Assembly: GCF_035830635.1 (NCBI RefSeq)
Contig: NZ_JAYMFI010000011.1
Coordinates: 1 to 64,000, forward strand
Direction of reading: 5' to 3'
Origin: Adlercreutzia shanghongiae
Lineage (GTDB): Bacteria; Actinomycetota; Coriobacteriia; Coriobacteriales; Eggerthellaceae
DNA length: 64,000 nucleotides
Position numbers and translations under genes: made by a program
In this document: piece by piece, positions 8,067 through 16,927 of the stretch
Layout: each line of letters begins with the position of its first letter
Position numbering within the stretch: position 1 is the stretch's first letter
Notes under the pieces: model-generated
Told to the model about the DNA's origin: nothing
Database searches by the model: none
What the model saw: the letters and a program-made list of their open reading frames with translations, nothing else

Positions 8067-9248
8067 ATGATCAACGAGACGATGTACGGGCTGGGCGACG
8101 AGCCGAGCGTTATTCGCGAGCTGTTCGCCTACGGGCTCGCGCGCAAGGCCGAGATTGGCGCGGAGAACGTGTACGACTACTCCATCGGCAATCCCTCGGT
8201 GCCGGCGCCGGCTCTGGTGAAAGAGACGCTACTGGAGATGCTGGAGACCGATCCGGTGGCGCTGCACGCCTATTCTCCCTCGGCGGGCCTTCCCGATGTG
8301 AGAGAGGCCATTGCCGCTTCCATCCGCGAGCGCTACGGCGTGCCGGCTACGGCGGGGCACGTGTACATGACTGCAGGCGCGGCGGCTGCCATCGCTATCT
8401 CTATCGCGGCGGTGAGCCATCGCGACGACGAGGTGGTTGTGGTGTCGCCCTATTTCCCGGAGTACCGCACCTGGATTGAGGCGGCAGGCTGCACCGTGGT
8501 GGAAGTGCCGGCGTGTCAGCCGAGCTTCCAGCCCGATGTGGAGGCTTTGGCTGCGGTCATCGGACCGAAGACGAGCGCGGTCATCATCAACTCGCCCAAT
8601 AACCCGGTGGGCGCGGTGTATACCCGCGAGAGCCTTGAGGCGCTGGCGGCTATGCTGCGCGAGAAAGAGGTCGAGCTCGACCGTCCGCTGTATCTCATCA
8701 GCGACGAGCCCTATCGCGAGATCACCTACGGTGCCGAGGTGCCTTACGTGCCGTCCATCTACGGACGCACGATTGTGTGCTACTCCTATTCCAAGGCGCT
8801 GTCGCTTCCGGGCGAGCGCATCGGGTATGTGTACGTGTCCGATCTGGCCGATGATGGCGACGCGGTTTCCGTGGCCATTGCCGGTGCGGGCCGAGCGCTC
8901 GGCTATGTGTGCGCGCCGGTTATGCTGCAGCGCGTGGCGGCCCGCTGCGTGAACGAGCCGTCGGACGTGGCCGCCTATGCCGAGAACCGCCGCATTCTCA
9001 CCGAGGGGCTGTCCGCTTTGGGCTATGAGTATGTGGAGCCCGACGGCGCCTTCTACCTGTGGGTGAAGGCTCTGGAAGACGACGCGAACGCGTTTTCCGA
9101 GCGTGCCAAACAGTTCGAGCTGCTCATCGTGCCCTCCGACAGCTTCGGCGTTGGCGGCTGGGTGCGTCTATCCTACTGCATCGCCCGCGACACCATCGAA
9201 CGCTCCATGCCCGCGTTCGCGGCCTTGAAAGCGAGTTATGAGGGGTAG
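8067..9248 (+). CDS. Class I/II PLP-dependent aminotransferase
   Basis: 393 residues, the usual length for fold-type I aminotransferases related to aspartate/aromatic aminotransferases. Visible elements are the N-terminal substrate region IGNPSVPAP, the SPNNPVG motif (176-182), the PLP-phenol ligand Asp213 in ISDEPY, and the PLP Schiff-base Lys243 in YSKALSLPGERIGY. It would move an amino group between an amino acid and a 2-oxoacid in the cytoplasm; the amino acid is not readable from the sequence. It lies 83 bases after the Fic-fold gene and may share its transcript. A strong terminator follows at 9278. Confidence 0.88.
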   Translation: MINETMYGLGDEPSVIRELFAYGLARKAEIGAENVYDYSIGNPSVPAPALVKETLLEMLETDPVALHAYSPSAGLPDVREAIAASIRERYGVPATAGHVYMTAGAAAAIAISIAAVSHRDDEVVVVSPYFPEYRTWIEAAGCTVVEVPACQPSFQPDVEALAAVIGPKTSAVIINSPNNPVGAVYTRESLEALAAMLREKEVELDRPLYLISDEPYREITYGAEVPYVPSIYGRTIVCYSYSKALSLPGERIGYVYVSDLADDGDAVSVAIAGAGRALGYVCAPVMLQRVAARCVNEPSDVAAYAENRRILTEGLSALGYEYVEPDGAFYLWVKALEDDANAFSERAKQFELLIVPSDSFGVGGWVRLSYCIARDTIERSMPAFAALKASYEG

Positions 9249-9277
9249 GGTAGCCGTTGAATCCGATTTGGTTCATG

Positions 9278-9313
9278 AGGCGTTCGGAGGCTTGAGCTCC
9301 GAACGCCTTTTTG
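9278..9313. terminator. Terminator after the aminotransferase
   Basis: A 12-bp stem (AGGCGTTCGGAG / CTCCGAACGCCT) with a 7-base loop ends in a T-run. It lies between convergent genes and may serve both, as the left arm begins shortly after the aminotransferase stop. Confidence 0.88.
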
Positions 9314-9333
9314 CGTGGCTGCCCTTGTTGGCG

Positions 9334-9519
9334 TTAGCGCTTCCTTGGGTGCTTCGAGAGCCAGAGGCAGGCGGCGCTCGCGATGACGAGGGCGACGAGG
9401 GTGGCGACGCGGCCGAAGCTGGGGTCTTTGTAGCCGATGATGAAGACGCCCAGGCAGAAGGCGGCCATGACGGCGCAGAGGAGGGCGAGCCAGCGCAGGT
9501 AACGTTGTTTCTCTTCCAC
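9334..9519 (-). CDS. Small two-helix membrane protein
   Basis: 61 residues from GTG 9519, easily missed because of its size. It begins 7 bases after the stop of the LuxR gene on the same strand, and GGAAGG lies just before it inside the end of that gene, so it is translationally linked to the regulator. A charged start (VEEKQRYLRW) is followed by two hydrophobic stretches (about 11-30 and 39-54) split by a short polar turn YKDPSFGR, ending KHPRKR. This gives a hairpin with both ends probably in the cytoplasm. I recognise no family. Its position suggests it helps or modulates the membrane LuxR regulator. Confidence 0.65.
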   Translation of the reverse strand: MEEKQRYLRWLALLCAVMAAFCLGVFIIGYKDPSFGRVATLVALVIASAACLWLSKHPRKR

Positions 9520-9526
9520 GGTTTGC

Positions 9527-11419
9527 CTACCTTCCGTAGCTGGCCAGGTATTCCAGGATCTCCTGGCGGGAGTGCATGCCGCATTTGCCGTAGATGCGCT
9601 TGATGTGGCTGTGGGCCGTGGCCGGGGTGATGGAGAGCTCCTTGGCCACCTTCTTTTGGGTGTAGCCGAGGGCGTAGTAGGTGAGCACGTCCACCTCGCG
9701 GTCGGAGAGCAGGAACTGCTCGCCCATGGCCCGTACGCGCCCGCGTAGCGAGTCGCTGATGATGCCCTCGGATCCGGTGGGGGCGTCGGGGGAGGCGGCG
9801 GGGGCGGACCGCGCCGTGCGGCCCGTCGGTCCCAGGGGCGAGGCCCCGATGGGGCGCGGCTCGGCTGCCGCGTCGGGAACGGTCCTCTGCGCGCCGCCGG
9901 TCTCGTTGTCGCCGGCGGGGGCGTCGGCTGCGCCGGCCGCACCGGTGCGGGCCGCGGCGCTGGTGGCGGGACGGGCGACGGGATGGTCGGGCGAGCAGCC
10001 CTCGGTGCAGCGCACGCAGCGCTGGGCCTGGGCTGCGGTCACGGCCTCGAAGGCGGCCTTCTGCACCGCGGCCACGGCTTCGGCCACCCGGGCCGCCTCG
10101 TGCTCGGCCGCATCGCGCGTGACGGCCTTGAGCGCGCTTTCCGCCTCGGCCAGGGCCTGCTGGGTGCGGGCCGTCTCGGACTCGGCGCGCTGCAGCTCGC
10201 CCTCCACCTGGGCTTCGCGCGCCTCGGCTTCCGTGGCCCCCTCCCTATGCTCGGCCAGGAGGAACTGCACGAGCACCACCTGGGCCGAGAGCAGCACCAG
10301 ACCGCCCAGAAGGGAGGTAATGAGCAGGTCGTTTCCCGTGAGCGGATACACGAAGAGCAGCAGCATGCGCGCCACCGAGCGCGAGCCGAAGCAGATGACC
10401 CAGCCGCCCAGCGCGTAGAAGTAAGGGTCGCGCTGACCGAAGCTGGTGAAGGCGATGACGACGTACCAGCAGTAGGCGCAGATGACCACGTTCAACGTGT
10501 TCACGAGCACCGCCCCGATCTCCCAGTGGAAGGGGAAGGCACCGAACAGGATGAGGGAGCCGGCGGCCAGGGCCTCCATGGCGATGAAGATGCCCACGGT
10601 CATGACGCGCTCGCGTCGGCGCACGACGAGCGCGGCAAACAGGGCACACACGGCGATGGCGGCGAGGGTGTAGGCCGCCCGGGTCGCCGGGGTGAACGGA
10701 ATGGGCAGGCCGTCGGGGTAGCCGCGCAGAAAGCCGTCCACGAAGCCGAGGAGCCCTATGCCGACGGTGCACGCCACAAGGAAGCGCCAGTCCTGCATGG
10801 AGCTGCGGGCGAAGGTGAAAAACGTGCGCGCTCGGCGGTGGAGCCGCTCGGCGGCCAGGCCGTCGCGCAGGGCGGCCGGCCCCAGCAACGCCAGCTGGGC
10901 CACGACGAGGACGGCCCCGATGATGTTCTGGGCCCGCGGCGGCAGGAACGACAGCAGGTAGACGATTGCCTCGCTGACGATGAAGACCCCAAAGACGAAG
11001 AGCGCGGCGGTCACCTCGTCGGTGCCGCGCAGGCAGCGCAGCCAGTAGAACATGCACAGCGAGAGGGCCAGCGTGCTGACGACGCTGAGGGCAAAGGCGG
11101 TACCTCCCAAGGCCGGGTCGGTGTCGTCGAGGACCGACAGCGCCATGGAGGAGGCGGCGGCCACGGTGACGCTGGCGATGAGGATCCACTGCACGGCCGT
11201 GTCGCTGAGCACGCGCCGCGATCGGGCGATGACAAGCAGGACCGCGGTGAACAGGGCGCAGGTGACGAGCATGGCGCCGTCGGTGAAGATGCCGTCGTCG
11301 GTGGCGGCGTAGCTGCCGTAGCAGGCCGCGATGAGGGCGACGCGGGCGCAGACCATGCCGGCGAGCATGGGCCAGAACGTCTTGAGACGCGCGGCCAGGC
11401 CGGCGATTACGGCTCCCAT
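9527..11419 (-). CDS. Membrane-bound LuxR regulator with coiled coil and CX2CX3C motif
   Basis: 630 residues from ATG 11419, chosen for GAGGGAGGG just upstream; the frame stays open far beyond but that part overlaps the divergent scaffold gene. About 12 membrane helices occupy roughly residues 1-390. Next comes an Ala/Glu-rich coiled coil (about 400-460), then CVRCTEGC with Cys468, 471 and 475, a long Pro/Ala/Gly-rich linker, and a LuxR HTH at about 565-630 (LSDREVDVLTYYALG). The coiled coil suggests dimerisation. The three-Cys motif could bind a metal or Fe-S cluster, which its sister regulators in this window lack. A small membrane protein gene follows after 7 bases. Confidence 0.82.
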   Translation of the reverse strand: MGAVIAGLAARLKTFWPMLAGMVCARVALIAACYGSYAATDDGIFTDGAMLVTCALFTAVLLVIARSRRVLSDTAVQWILIASVTVAAASSMALSVLDDTDPALGGTAFALSVVSTLALSLCMFYWLRCLRGTDEVTAALFVFGVFIVSEAIVYLLSFLPPRAQNIIGAVLVVAQLALLGPAALRDGLAAERLHRRARTFFTFARSSMQDWRFLVACTVGIGLLGFVDGFLRGYPDGLPIPFTPATRAAYTLAAIAVCALFAALVVRRRERVMTVGIFIAMEALAAGSLILFGAFPFHWEIGAVLVNTLNVVICAYCWYVVIAFTSFGQRDPYFYALGGWVICFGSRSVARMLLLFVYPLTGNDLLITSLLGGLVLLSAQVVLVQFLLAEHREGATEAEAREAQVEGELQRAESETARTQQALAEAESALKAVTRDAAEHEAARVAEAVAAVQKAAFEAVTAAQAQRCVRCTEGCSPDHPVARPATSAAARTGAAGAADAPAGDNETGGAQRTVPDAAAEPRPIGASPLGPTGRTARSAPAASPDAPTGSEGIISDSLRGRVRAMGEQFLLSDREVDVLTYYALGYTQKKVAKELSITPATAHSHIKRIYGKCGMHSRQEILEYLASYGR

Positions 11420-11701
11420 GTTCCCTCCCTCTCGTGGTGCGGCGCGCGCCGGCGCCGATTCCCCGTATCGTAACGCGCTTGGTATCCGCGCGGTGCAAAA
11501 GCATGACCTATTGACTCCATGATAACCCTTCCGCCCTTCTCGGGCGGGGCCGCAGCATCTTGTTACGTATCTGCAAAATGACATCGCCTGAAAGAGGGTA
11601 ATCTGCGCGGGAGGGTCATGGTAGCCTAGGGGAAACTTCCAAAGAGGAGATGCGGGACGCCCCTGCGCAGGGCGACCTGCCGAAAACGAAGAGAGGTTCC
11701 C
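11420..11701. promoter_or_regulatory. Divergent promoter region, LuxR / Fe-S scaffold
   Basis: 282 bases separate two divergent genes. A small hairpin CCGCCC-TTCTC-GGGCGG lies at 11531-11547, and ATAACCCTT occurs at 11522, a word also found upstream of the LuxR gene at 34836. No convincing promoter hexamers were identified. Confidence 0.35.
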
Positions 11702-12295
11702 ATGAGCGAACGCGATATCTACCACGAGCCGCCCACGCGCGTGCTGCTGCGGACGGCCGATGCATACCAGACCGAGTCGATGGACGAGGTGGAAGGGTAT
11801 TCCGACAAGCTGCTGTCCATTGTGGCCGACTACCGCAACGGAGGGCGCCCCGAGGGGATGAACGCCCAGGCCATGGTGGGCAAGTCGAAGCGCGGGGAGG
11901 TGGCCTTCCGCCTGTTCGCCCGCGTGAACCCCGAGACGCGCGTGATAGAGGCGGCCGGCTTCAAGACGCGCGGCTGCCTGGCCATGACCGGCTGCGCGAG
12001 CGTCACCTGCTCGCTTATCGAGGGCCGCACATTGGAGGAGGCCCTGGCGCTCACGGCAGACGAGGTGCGCGCGGCCGTGGACGGCGTGCCCGCGGGCAAG
12101 GCGAACACGCTGACGTTTTCCGTGGAGGCCGTGCGCGCCCTGGTGGGCGACTTCCTCGTGCACGAGGGGGCCGACCTGGCCGCGCTCGACGAGGCGGTGC
12201 CGTGCAGCCCCTACGGGGTGGACTGCCTGATGTGCGAGCACTGCTCGCTGCGCGACACGCGCAACGACCTTCTGATGAAGTCGCTGGAAGACTAG
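11702..12295 (+). CDS. IscU/NifU-like iron-sulfur scaffold protein
   Basis: 197 residues starting at an ATG preceded by AGAGAGG. The core around residues 85-115 (GFKTRGCLAMTGCASVTC, then SLIEGRTLEEA) follows the IscU/NifU N-terminal pattern in which a Gly-Cys turn and a later Cys hold a nascent cluster before transfer to target proteins. A C-terminal CEHC adds two more Cys. No cysteine desulfurase is adjacent, so it is not a complete suf or isc locus; genomes of this group often carry such stand-alone scaffolds. It is divergent from the LuxR gene with the CX2CX3C motif, which makes a shared iron-sulfur theme possible but unproven. Confidence 0.65.
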   Translation: MSERDIYHEPPTRVLLRTADAYQTESMDEVEGYSDKLLSIVADYRNGGRPEGMNAQAMVGKSKRGEVAFRLFARVNPETRVIEAAGFKTRGCLAMTGCASVTCSLIEGRTLEEALALTADEVRAAVDGVPAGKANTLTFSVEAVRALVGDFLVHEGADLAALDEAVPCSPYGVDCLMCEHCSLRDTRNDLLMKSLED

Positions 12296-12351
12296 AGGTT
12301 CAAATGCGGGGTGCCGCCCAAGGTGGGGCGCTTCGGCTGGAGGTGAGCGCT

Positions 12352-13476
12352 ATGCGCGAGGAAGATGAGATTCGGGCGGCGGTGATCGCGCTCGCGGAGG
12401 CCCAGGAAGCCGGCGAGGACGTGTCGGGCGAGCTTCCCCATGGGGAGGTGGCGGTGGAGGCCGCCGCGCCCCTGTTCGATGCGGAGGCGTCTGAGGACGA
12501 GCAGCGCGATGCCGCTATCGCGTTGGTGATGGACGCCGTGCGCCAGGCCACGCGCGAGAGCCGCTTGGCGCGGCCGTGCGAGTGGGAGGATGCGGGCCTG
12601 GTGCCCCCGGCGATGACCGCCGAGGACCTGGAGATGGCGGTGTACGATGCCCTCATGGAGCACGGCGAGCCCGTGCCCGAGGGAGCCGCCGAAGCGGGGG
12701 AGGGCCCGGCGCAGACGGTCCGTCCTGCGAACAAGCACGTGCGCTCGGCCTTCTCGTCCTCCAACGGCCGCTGCGTCGGCGCCTCTCCCTTCAAGCACCA
12801 GGCTGCCCTCGCGAAAGAGGAACCAGCGAATGAGCTCGAATCCCTGGTTGATTTTTCAGCAACGGAAGAGCTCAGAGGGGGCACCGGGTGCCCTGACCGA
12901 GCGAGCTCCAGCAGCGAGCTCTCGAAAATGGAAGAGTCTAGCGGAGATGACGGGCGTTCCGACCGAGCGAGTTCCGCAGCGACTGGAACAGCCCAGTGGG
13001 CTGTTCCATCAAGCGAGGACTGTCTGAGCGAATCGGAATGCCCGTCACCTCCGCCCGAGGCGAGCGACGAGAGCGATTCCCTTCCCTACGACTGCAAGAA
13101 CATCCGCCTGCTCATGGGCCGTGAGAGCTACTACCTCTACGACGCCTCCGCCATGACCGACGCCTATGCGCGCTGGTCGTTTCTGGCCGCCGAGGAGGAT
13201 CCTGTGGCCACCTTCGTGGAGTGCGTGCGCGAGGAGTCGTCGGTGTACCCGCGGCCCATGGCCCGCACGAATTTGGCCAACGACCCCTTCCGCCTGAGCG
13301 CCGAGGCGGTGGAGGCCGCCTTCGCCGAGGCGCGCGCCCAGGGCCGCGCCGACGACATCGAGCGCACAGAGGCCTCCAACGGCGACGTGTACTTCTATTC
13401 CACCACGTACCTAAGCCCCGTGCGCGCTCGTTCCCTGGCCGAATGGGATGCCGTGGAGCGCCGCCGCAACGTGTAG
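12352..13476 (+). CDS. Hypothetical protein with an in-frame palindromic insert
   Basis: 374 residues from ATG 12352, set by GGAGGTG six bases upstream. Residues 1 to about 165 are acidic and helical (EEDEIRAAVIALAEAQEAG). Residues about 176-234 are low complexity, rich in Ser, Glu, Gly and Pro, and are encoded by a stretch full of inverted and direct repeats. The C-terminal part (about 240-374) is well ordered and rich in aromatic residues (MGRESYYLYDASAM, YFYSTTYLSP). I recognise no family. It is likely cotranscribed with the scaffold gene 56 bases upstream. A protein whose middle is an expanded DNA repeat may differ in length between strains. Confidence 0.7.
   Translation: MREEDEIRAAVIALAEAQEAGEDVSGELPHGEVAVEAAAPLFDAEASEDEQRDAAIALVMDAVRQATRESRLARPCEWEDAGLVPPAMTAEDLEMAVYDALMEHGEPVPEGAAEAGEGPAQTVRPANKHVRSAFSSSNGRCVGASPFKHQAALAKEEPANELESLVDFSATEELRGGTGCPDRASSSSELSKMEESSGDDGRSDRASSAATGTAQWAVPSSEDCLSESECPSPPPEASDESDSLPYDCKNIRLLMGRESYYLYDASAMTDAYARWSFLAAEEDPVATFVECVREESSVYPRPMARTNLANDPFRLSAEAVEAAFAEARAQGRADDIERTEASNGDVYFYSTTYLSPVRARSLAEWDAVERRRNV
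12879..13053. repeat. Palindromic repeat element inside a coding sequence
   Basis: Two 21-base arms, 12942-12962 and 13033-13053, are reverse complements at 19 of 21 positions. They enclose a perfect 11-bp hairpin (TGGAACAGCCC / GGGCTGTTCCA, 12984-13008). To the left are a 7-bp palindrome GGGCACC-G-GGTGCCC (12879-12893) and a direct repeat of GACCGAGCGAGCTCC (12896) as GACCGAGCGAGTTCC (12961). The whole lies in frame without stops within the hypothetical gene. It behaves like a palindromic element that inserted into an ORF and is tolerated as a linker. Confidence 0.65.
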
Positions 13477-13567
13477 GTGGAGATCCGTCGACTCGCGTTG
13501 CCCGCTCGAGATGGCACGGGCGGCGGAGGCGCTTTCGCTCGCGTGCCGTGATGTCCGAAACGAAGAA

Positions 13568-13595
13568 GGACCCCGCACCGGTTGGCGCGGGGTCC
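13568..13595. terminator. Terminator between convergent genes
   Basis: A 9-bp stem GGACCCCGC / GCGGGGTCC with a 10-base loop and TT following lies between the hypothetical gene and the leftward AOR gene, and can serve both. Confidence 0.7.
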
Positions 13596-13675
13596 TTGCA
13601 CGAAGGGGGAGCTCTTCGGAGCTCTCACGGGGAGGAGGGGCCCCGGGCGCGCGGTCCGGGGCCGGAGGGTGCTTC

Positions 13676-15835
13676 CTAGGCGTCGGGAAGCAGGCCGCGA
13701 GCAGCCAGGTCTTCCTTCACGTCGCCCATCTCGTAGTAGTCGAGGCACTCGGCGGTGGGGCATCCAAGCTCCGGATCCCAGCCGAAGCACTCGTACATCA
13801 TGGTCAGGCCGGTCTGGAAGTCGTCCTTGTCCATCTTGATGGTTCCCTCGGTGAACACGGGGATGTCGGGGTCCTGGGTGAAGGGCCACTCAGTCACCAC
13901 GTCGTGGATGCCGCGGAAGTCGTTGGTGCCCATGTTGCCGCTGGCGTCGGTCATGCCGCGGGCGGTGTTGGCACGCTGCAGGGTGGTGATCTTCGCGCCC
14001 ATCTTGTACAGGTCCTCGGTGGTCACGTCCTCGCCGGTGACGGCCTTCATGAACTTGGCCTCCAAGTCCAGATCGCCGCGGTAGTCGCGGGCGGCCGTGG
14101 GGCTCATGGTCATGGGCCACACCCAGTTGCACAGCGTGAGCGAGTCGTGCAGCACGTCGGTGACCACCGACCACCAGGCGAAGTTGGCCTTGTACTCGTT
14201 CATGGGGGTGTAGTTCTTGTCCGGGTCGATGGCGCTCGCGTCGCCCCACACCTCGGCGGCGATCTGCTGCTTCAGCTCGAAGGGCAGACCGCACCCCTGG
14301 AAGTTCACGGCGGAGTGGATCATGTCGTCGCGGTTGAACACCATGTTGTATAGCAGGCCCACCTGCCCGAAGCACTCGTGGGCGTGGTGCACCGGCCAGC
14401 CGCGCGGGTTGATGATGCAGGAGGCCACGGTGTCGTTCCATACCTTGTCGTCCCAGCGGTCGGTCCACACCAAAGGACCGTAGCCCACGTAGGCCAGCTC
14501 CGAGTCGTTCTGGGCGATCTTGGTCAGCAGCTCGGCCATGATGGAGGGGTCGTTGTTCTGGAACTTGGTCCAGTCGAAGGCGGCGTACTCCTCGGCGGGC
14601 AGCACGCGCTCGAACACGCCGGCGGCGTAGCAGTGGGCGATGTCGCGGTAGATCTGGCCGTAGTTGCACCACAGGCCCAAGTCGTCCATCACCGAGCCGG
14701 TCACCTGGTCCCACACGAGGGCGTCCTCGCTAGCGGCCTTAACCGGGGTCTTGTCGCCCAGGATGCCGATCATGTAGTTGGTGAACGGGAAGTTCGGCAC
14801 GCAGGTGTTGCCGGTGATCTCGTAGCCGCCGTTGGCCGCGCTTGCCGGCACGCGCATGTCGGAGTAGCAGTGGATGGGGCAGCTGTGGCAGCCGTCCATC
14901 TTAATGGTGTACTTCTCGGCCTCGGGGCCCTCGTCCTTGAAGGACTTCATGCAGCGGTAGCCCACGGTGTTGATCTCGCCGGGCTTCGGCTCGCCGGTCT
15001 CGATGGGACCGCCCTCGGCGAGCGCCCAGGTGAGGCCCTTCTGCGCGGTCCAACGGGAGCCCTTGTCGAAGTACTCGGCCCATTCCTGCTGGGTGGAGGG
15101 CACCACGTGGTTGTTGTTGGAGCCCACGATCTCGCGCAGCATGTAGTCGGACAGGTCGGCCACGGCCTGCGGGTCGGCCACGTAGATGGGCTGGGTGCCG
15201 CGCACCACGAGCGCCTTCAGCTTCTTGGAGCCGAAGACCGCGGCGGTGCCGGCGCCGGCGGAATGGTTGCGGGAGTTGATGATGCAGGCGTAGGGCAGCA
15301 GGTTCTCGCCGGCGGGTCCGATGGTGGCCACGCAAAAGTCGGTGCCCTCGCGGCGCGAGAGCGCCTCGGTGGTGGCGCGGGTGCCCAGGCCCCAGTACTT
15401 GTCGGCGGGCTTGATCTGCACGTCGTCATCGTCGATCATAAGATAGACGGGCGTATCGGAGGCGCCCTCGATGATGATGGCGTCCCAGCCGGCCTTCTTG
15501 ATGGCGGCGCCGATCATGCCGCCGGTGTGCGCGTCCACCACCTGATGGTCTTTGGTGTAAGTGGAAAGCGACGCGATGGTGGTGCGTCCGGCCAGGGGCA
15601 CGCCGGTGGCCGTCAGCGGGCCCACGGCGAAGACGACCTTGTTCTCGGGCGAGAGCGGATCGGTGCCCGGGGCAACCTCGTCGTACATGATTTTGTTGGC
15701 GATGCCCATGCCGCCCAGATACTCTTTATACGGGTCGGTCGGGGTTACCGAGACGGTTCCGTCGGTCAGGTTGACGCGGAGGATCTTGCCGGTCCAGCCG
15801 TAGGACTTGCCCCGATCCAGTTTTGAATCAGCCAT
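13676..15835 (-). CDS. Aldehyde ferredoxin oxidoreductase (tungsten/molybdenum bis-pterin enzyme)
   Basis: 719 residues, longer than the roughly 600 of archaeal AOR but within the family. The N-terminal pterin domain starts with the family signature (GWTGKILRVNL, YLGGMGIANKIM), and the 4Fe-4S ligands are CHSCPIHC (Cys316, 319, 323) plus a later Cys in LCNWVWP. AORs interconvert aldehydes and carboxylic acids with ferredoxin-level electrons in the cytoplasm. No Tat signal is present. It is transcribed away from an operon encoding an exported Fe-S protein and a molybdo-enzyme, across a 301-base divergent region, suggesting common control. TTGGAG precedes the ATG. The aldehyde is unknown. Confidence 0.9.
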   Translation of the reverse strand: MADSKLDRGKSYGWTGKILRVNLTDGTVSVTPTDPYKEYLGGMGIANKIMYDEVAPGTDPLSPENKVVFAVGPLTATGVPLAGRTTIASLSTYTKDHQVVDAHTGGMIGAAIKKAGWDAIIIEGASDTPVYLMIDDDDVQIKPADKYWGLGTRATTEALSRREGTDFCVATIGPAGENLLPYACIINSRNHSAGAGTAAVFGSKKLKALVVRGTQPIYVADPQAVADLSDYMLREIVGSNNNHVVPSTQQEWAEYFDKGSRWTAQKGLTWALAEGGPIETGEPKPGEINTVGYRCMKSFKDEGPEAEKYTIKMDGCHSCPIHCYSDMRVPASAANGGYEITGNTCVPNFPFTNYMIGILGDKTPVKAASEDALVWDQVTGSVMDDLGLWCNYGQIYRDIAHCYAAGVFERVLPAEEYAAFDWTKFQNNDPSIMAELLTKIAQNDSELAYVGYGPLVWTDRWDDKVWNDTVASCIINPRGWPVHHAHECFGQVGLLYNMVFNRDDMIHSAVNFQGCGLPFELKQQIAAEVWGDASAIDPDKNYTPMNEYKANFAWWSVVTDVLHDSLTLCNWVWPMTMSPTAARDYRGDLDLEAKFMKAVTGEDVTTEDLYKMGAKITTLQRANTARGMTDASGNMGTNDFRGIHDVVTEWPFTQDPDIPVFTEGTIKMDKDDFQTGLTMMYECFGWDPELGCPTAECLDYYEMGDVKEDLAARGLLPDA

Positions 15836-16136
15836 GATGAAGCTCCAAATCTCTTCGTGTACTCGTGTTGCGCGGCACTTGTCGGCGATCTGGAGTAATC
15901 GTCGCTGACCAGTATATATATGAGTGGCAAGGTCCCCTTCCCCTCAATGAGGGGATATTTTTCAACAGGCGGGCAACGCGGCGGCCACAGGCGTTCAAAC
16001 GGAAATCAAACATTCGGTAATTCCTCCGAAAGAGGGCACACAGACCCTCCATCCATGACTATGATGCCCCTTGTTGCGTGGCGTCGCGATCTTGAGTTCT
16101 CTCTGAGACAAGCATCAGTTACAAGGGGGAGTTCAA
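15836..16136. promoter_or_regulatory. Divergent AOR / Fe-S operon promoter region
   Basis: 301 bases without a gene. A perfect 7-bp inverted repeat with one central base, CCCCTCA-A-TGAGGGG, lies at 15940-15954 beside an AT run (GTATATATATGAG, 15912-15924) that could hold -10 elements for both directions. The palindrome is a candidate operator; a hairpin with the similar core CAATGAG lies at 44866. Confidence 0.45.
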
Positions 16137-16874
16137 ATGTCAGACACCCAGAAAAACGAAACTGTGGTCACCGAGCAGCCTCCCGCTGCGACCACCCCTG
16201 CTGCCGACGGCGCTGCGCCGTCCGATAAGAAGCAGCCCTTTTTCACCCGACGCACCGTGCTGGCCATGACTGGCTGCGGCGTTGCCGGCCTTGTGGTCGG
16301 CGGCGTGCTCGCCTCGTGGGGCGTGACGACCCAATCCATCGCCTCCGGCCGCATCGAGCTGCGCACCACTCCCGCGAAAATGATCGTCACCGACCGCGCC
16401 CGCTGCTCCGGCTGCCAGCGCTGCGAGATGATGTGCACCCTGAAGAACGACGGCGCGGCCCAGCAGTCCATTGCCCGCGTCCGCGTGTGGGACAACTACA
16501 ACTTCGGATCCGGCGTGGACACCAACGACGGCATCTTCGGCAACTGCCAGTTCACTGTGCAGTCCTGCAAGCAGTGCGCCGATCCGCAGTGCGCGAAGTA
16601 CTGCCCGGTGCACGCCATCTCCGCCGACGAGGAGACCGGCGCCCGCGTGGTGGACGAGGAGGTCTGCATCGGCTGCGGCATGTGCACGGCCGCCTGCCCG
16701 TGGGGCATGCCCCAGGTGAACGCCCAGACGGGCACCTCCACGAAGTGCATCTCCTGCGGCCGCTGCGCCGAGCAGTGCCCCAACGGCGCCATCAAGTTCA
16801 TCGATTGGGAAGACATCGCGCAGAAGGCCATCGACGAGGGCGTTGTCTCCACGACCACCATCGTGGAGGCCTAA
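16137..16874 (+). CDS. Exported four-cluster ferredoxin-like protein (NrfC/HycB type)
   Basis: 245 residues. An N-terminal Ala/Pro-rich leader is followed by a twin-arginine-like segment (TRRTVLAMTGCG) and one hydrophobic helix (about 41-60), so the protein is exported or anchored outside. Four Cys sets follow: CSGCQRCEMMC, CKQCADPQCAKYC, CIGCGMCTAAC and CISCGRCAEQC, the 16-Cys pattern of electron-transfer subunits of molybdo-enzymes and AORs. It is divergent from the AOR gene and 53 bases before the molybdo-enzyme subunit. It could carry electrons for either; because AOR is cytoplasmic, the exported molybdo-enzyme is the more natural partner. Confidence 0.85.
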   Translation: MSDTQKNETVVTEQPPAATTPAADGAAPSDKKQPFFTRRTVLAMTGCGVAGLVVGGVLASWGVTTQSIASGRIELRTTPAKMIVTDRARCSGCQRCEMMCTLKNDGAAQQSIARVRVWDNYNFGSGVDTNDGIFGNCQFTVQSCKQCADPQCAKYCPVHAISADEETGARVVDEEVCIGCGMCTAACPWGMPQVNAQTGTSTKCISCGRCAEQCPNGAIKFIDWEDIAQKAIDEGVVSTTTIVEA

Positions 16875-16927
16875 GGGCCTTGCTGCCCCGCTTTCTCGTT
16901 TTCGCCTTCGATTGAGAGGATAGAGCA

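Noticed and set aside
11420..12241. N-terminal extension of the 9527 LuxR protein
   Set aside because: The frame is open but overlaps the Fe-S scaffold gene; ATG 11419 has a strong ribosome site and starts directly with the membrane domain.
11650..12351. N-terminal extension of the hypothetical protein at 12352
   Set aside because: It would overlap the scaffold gene in another frame; ATG 12352 with GGAGGTG is the better start.
12984..13008. Terminator hairpin with the perfect 11-bp stem
   Set aside because: It lies in the middle of an open frame with no T-tract and is better explained as the core of the palindromic insert.
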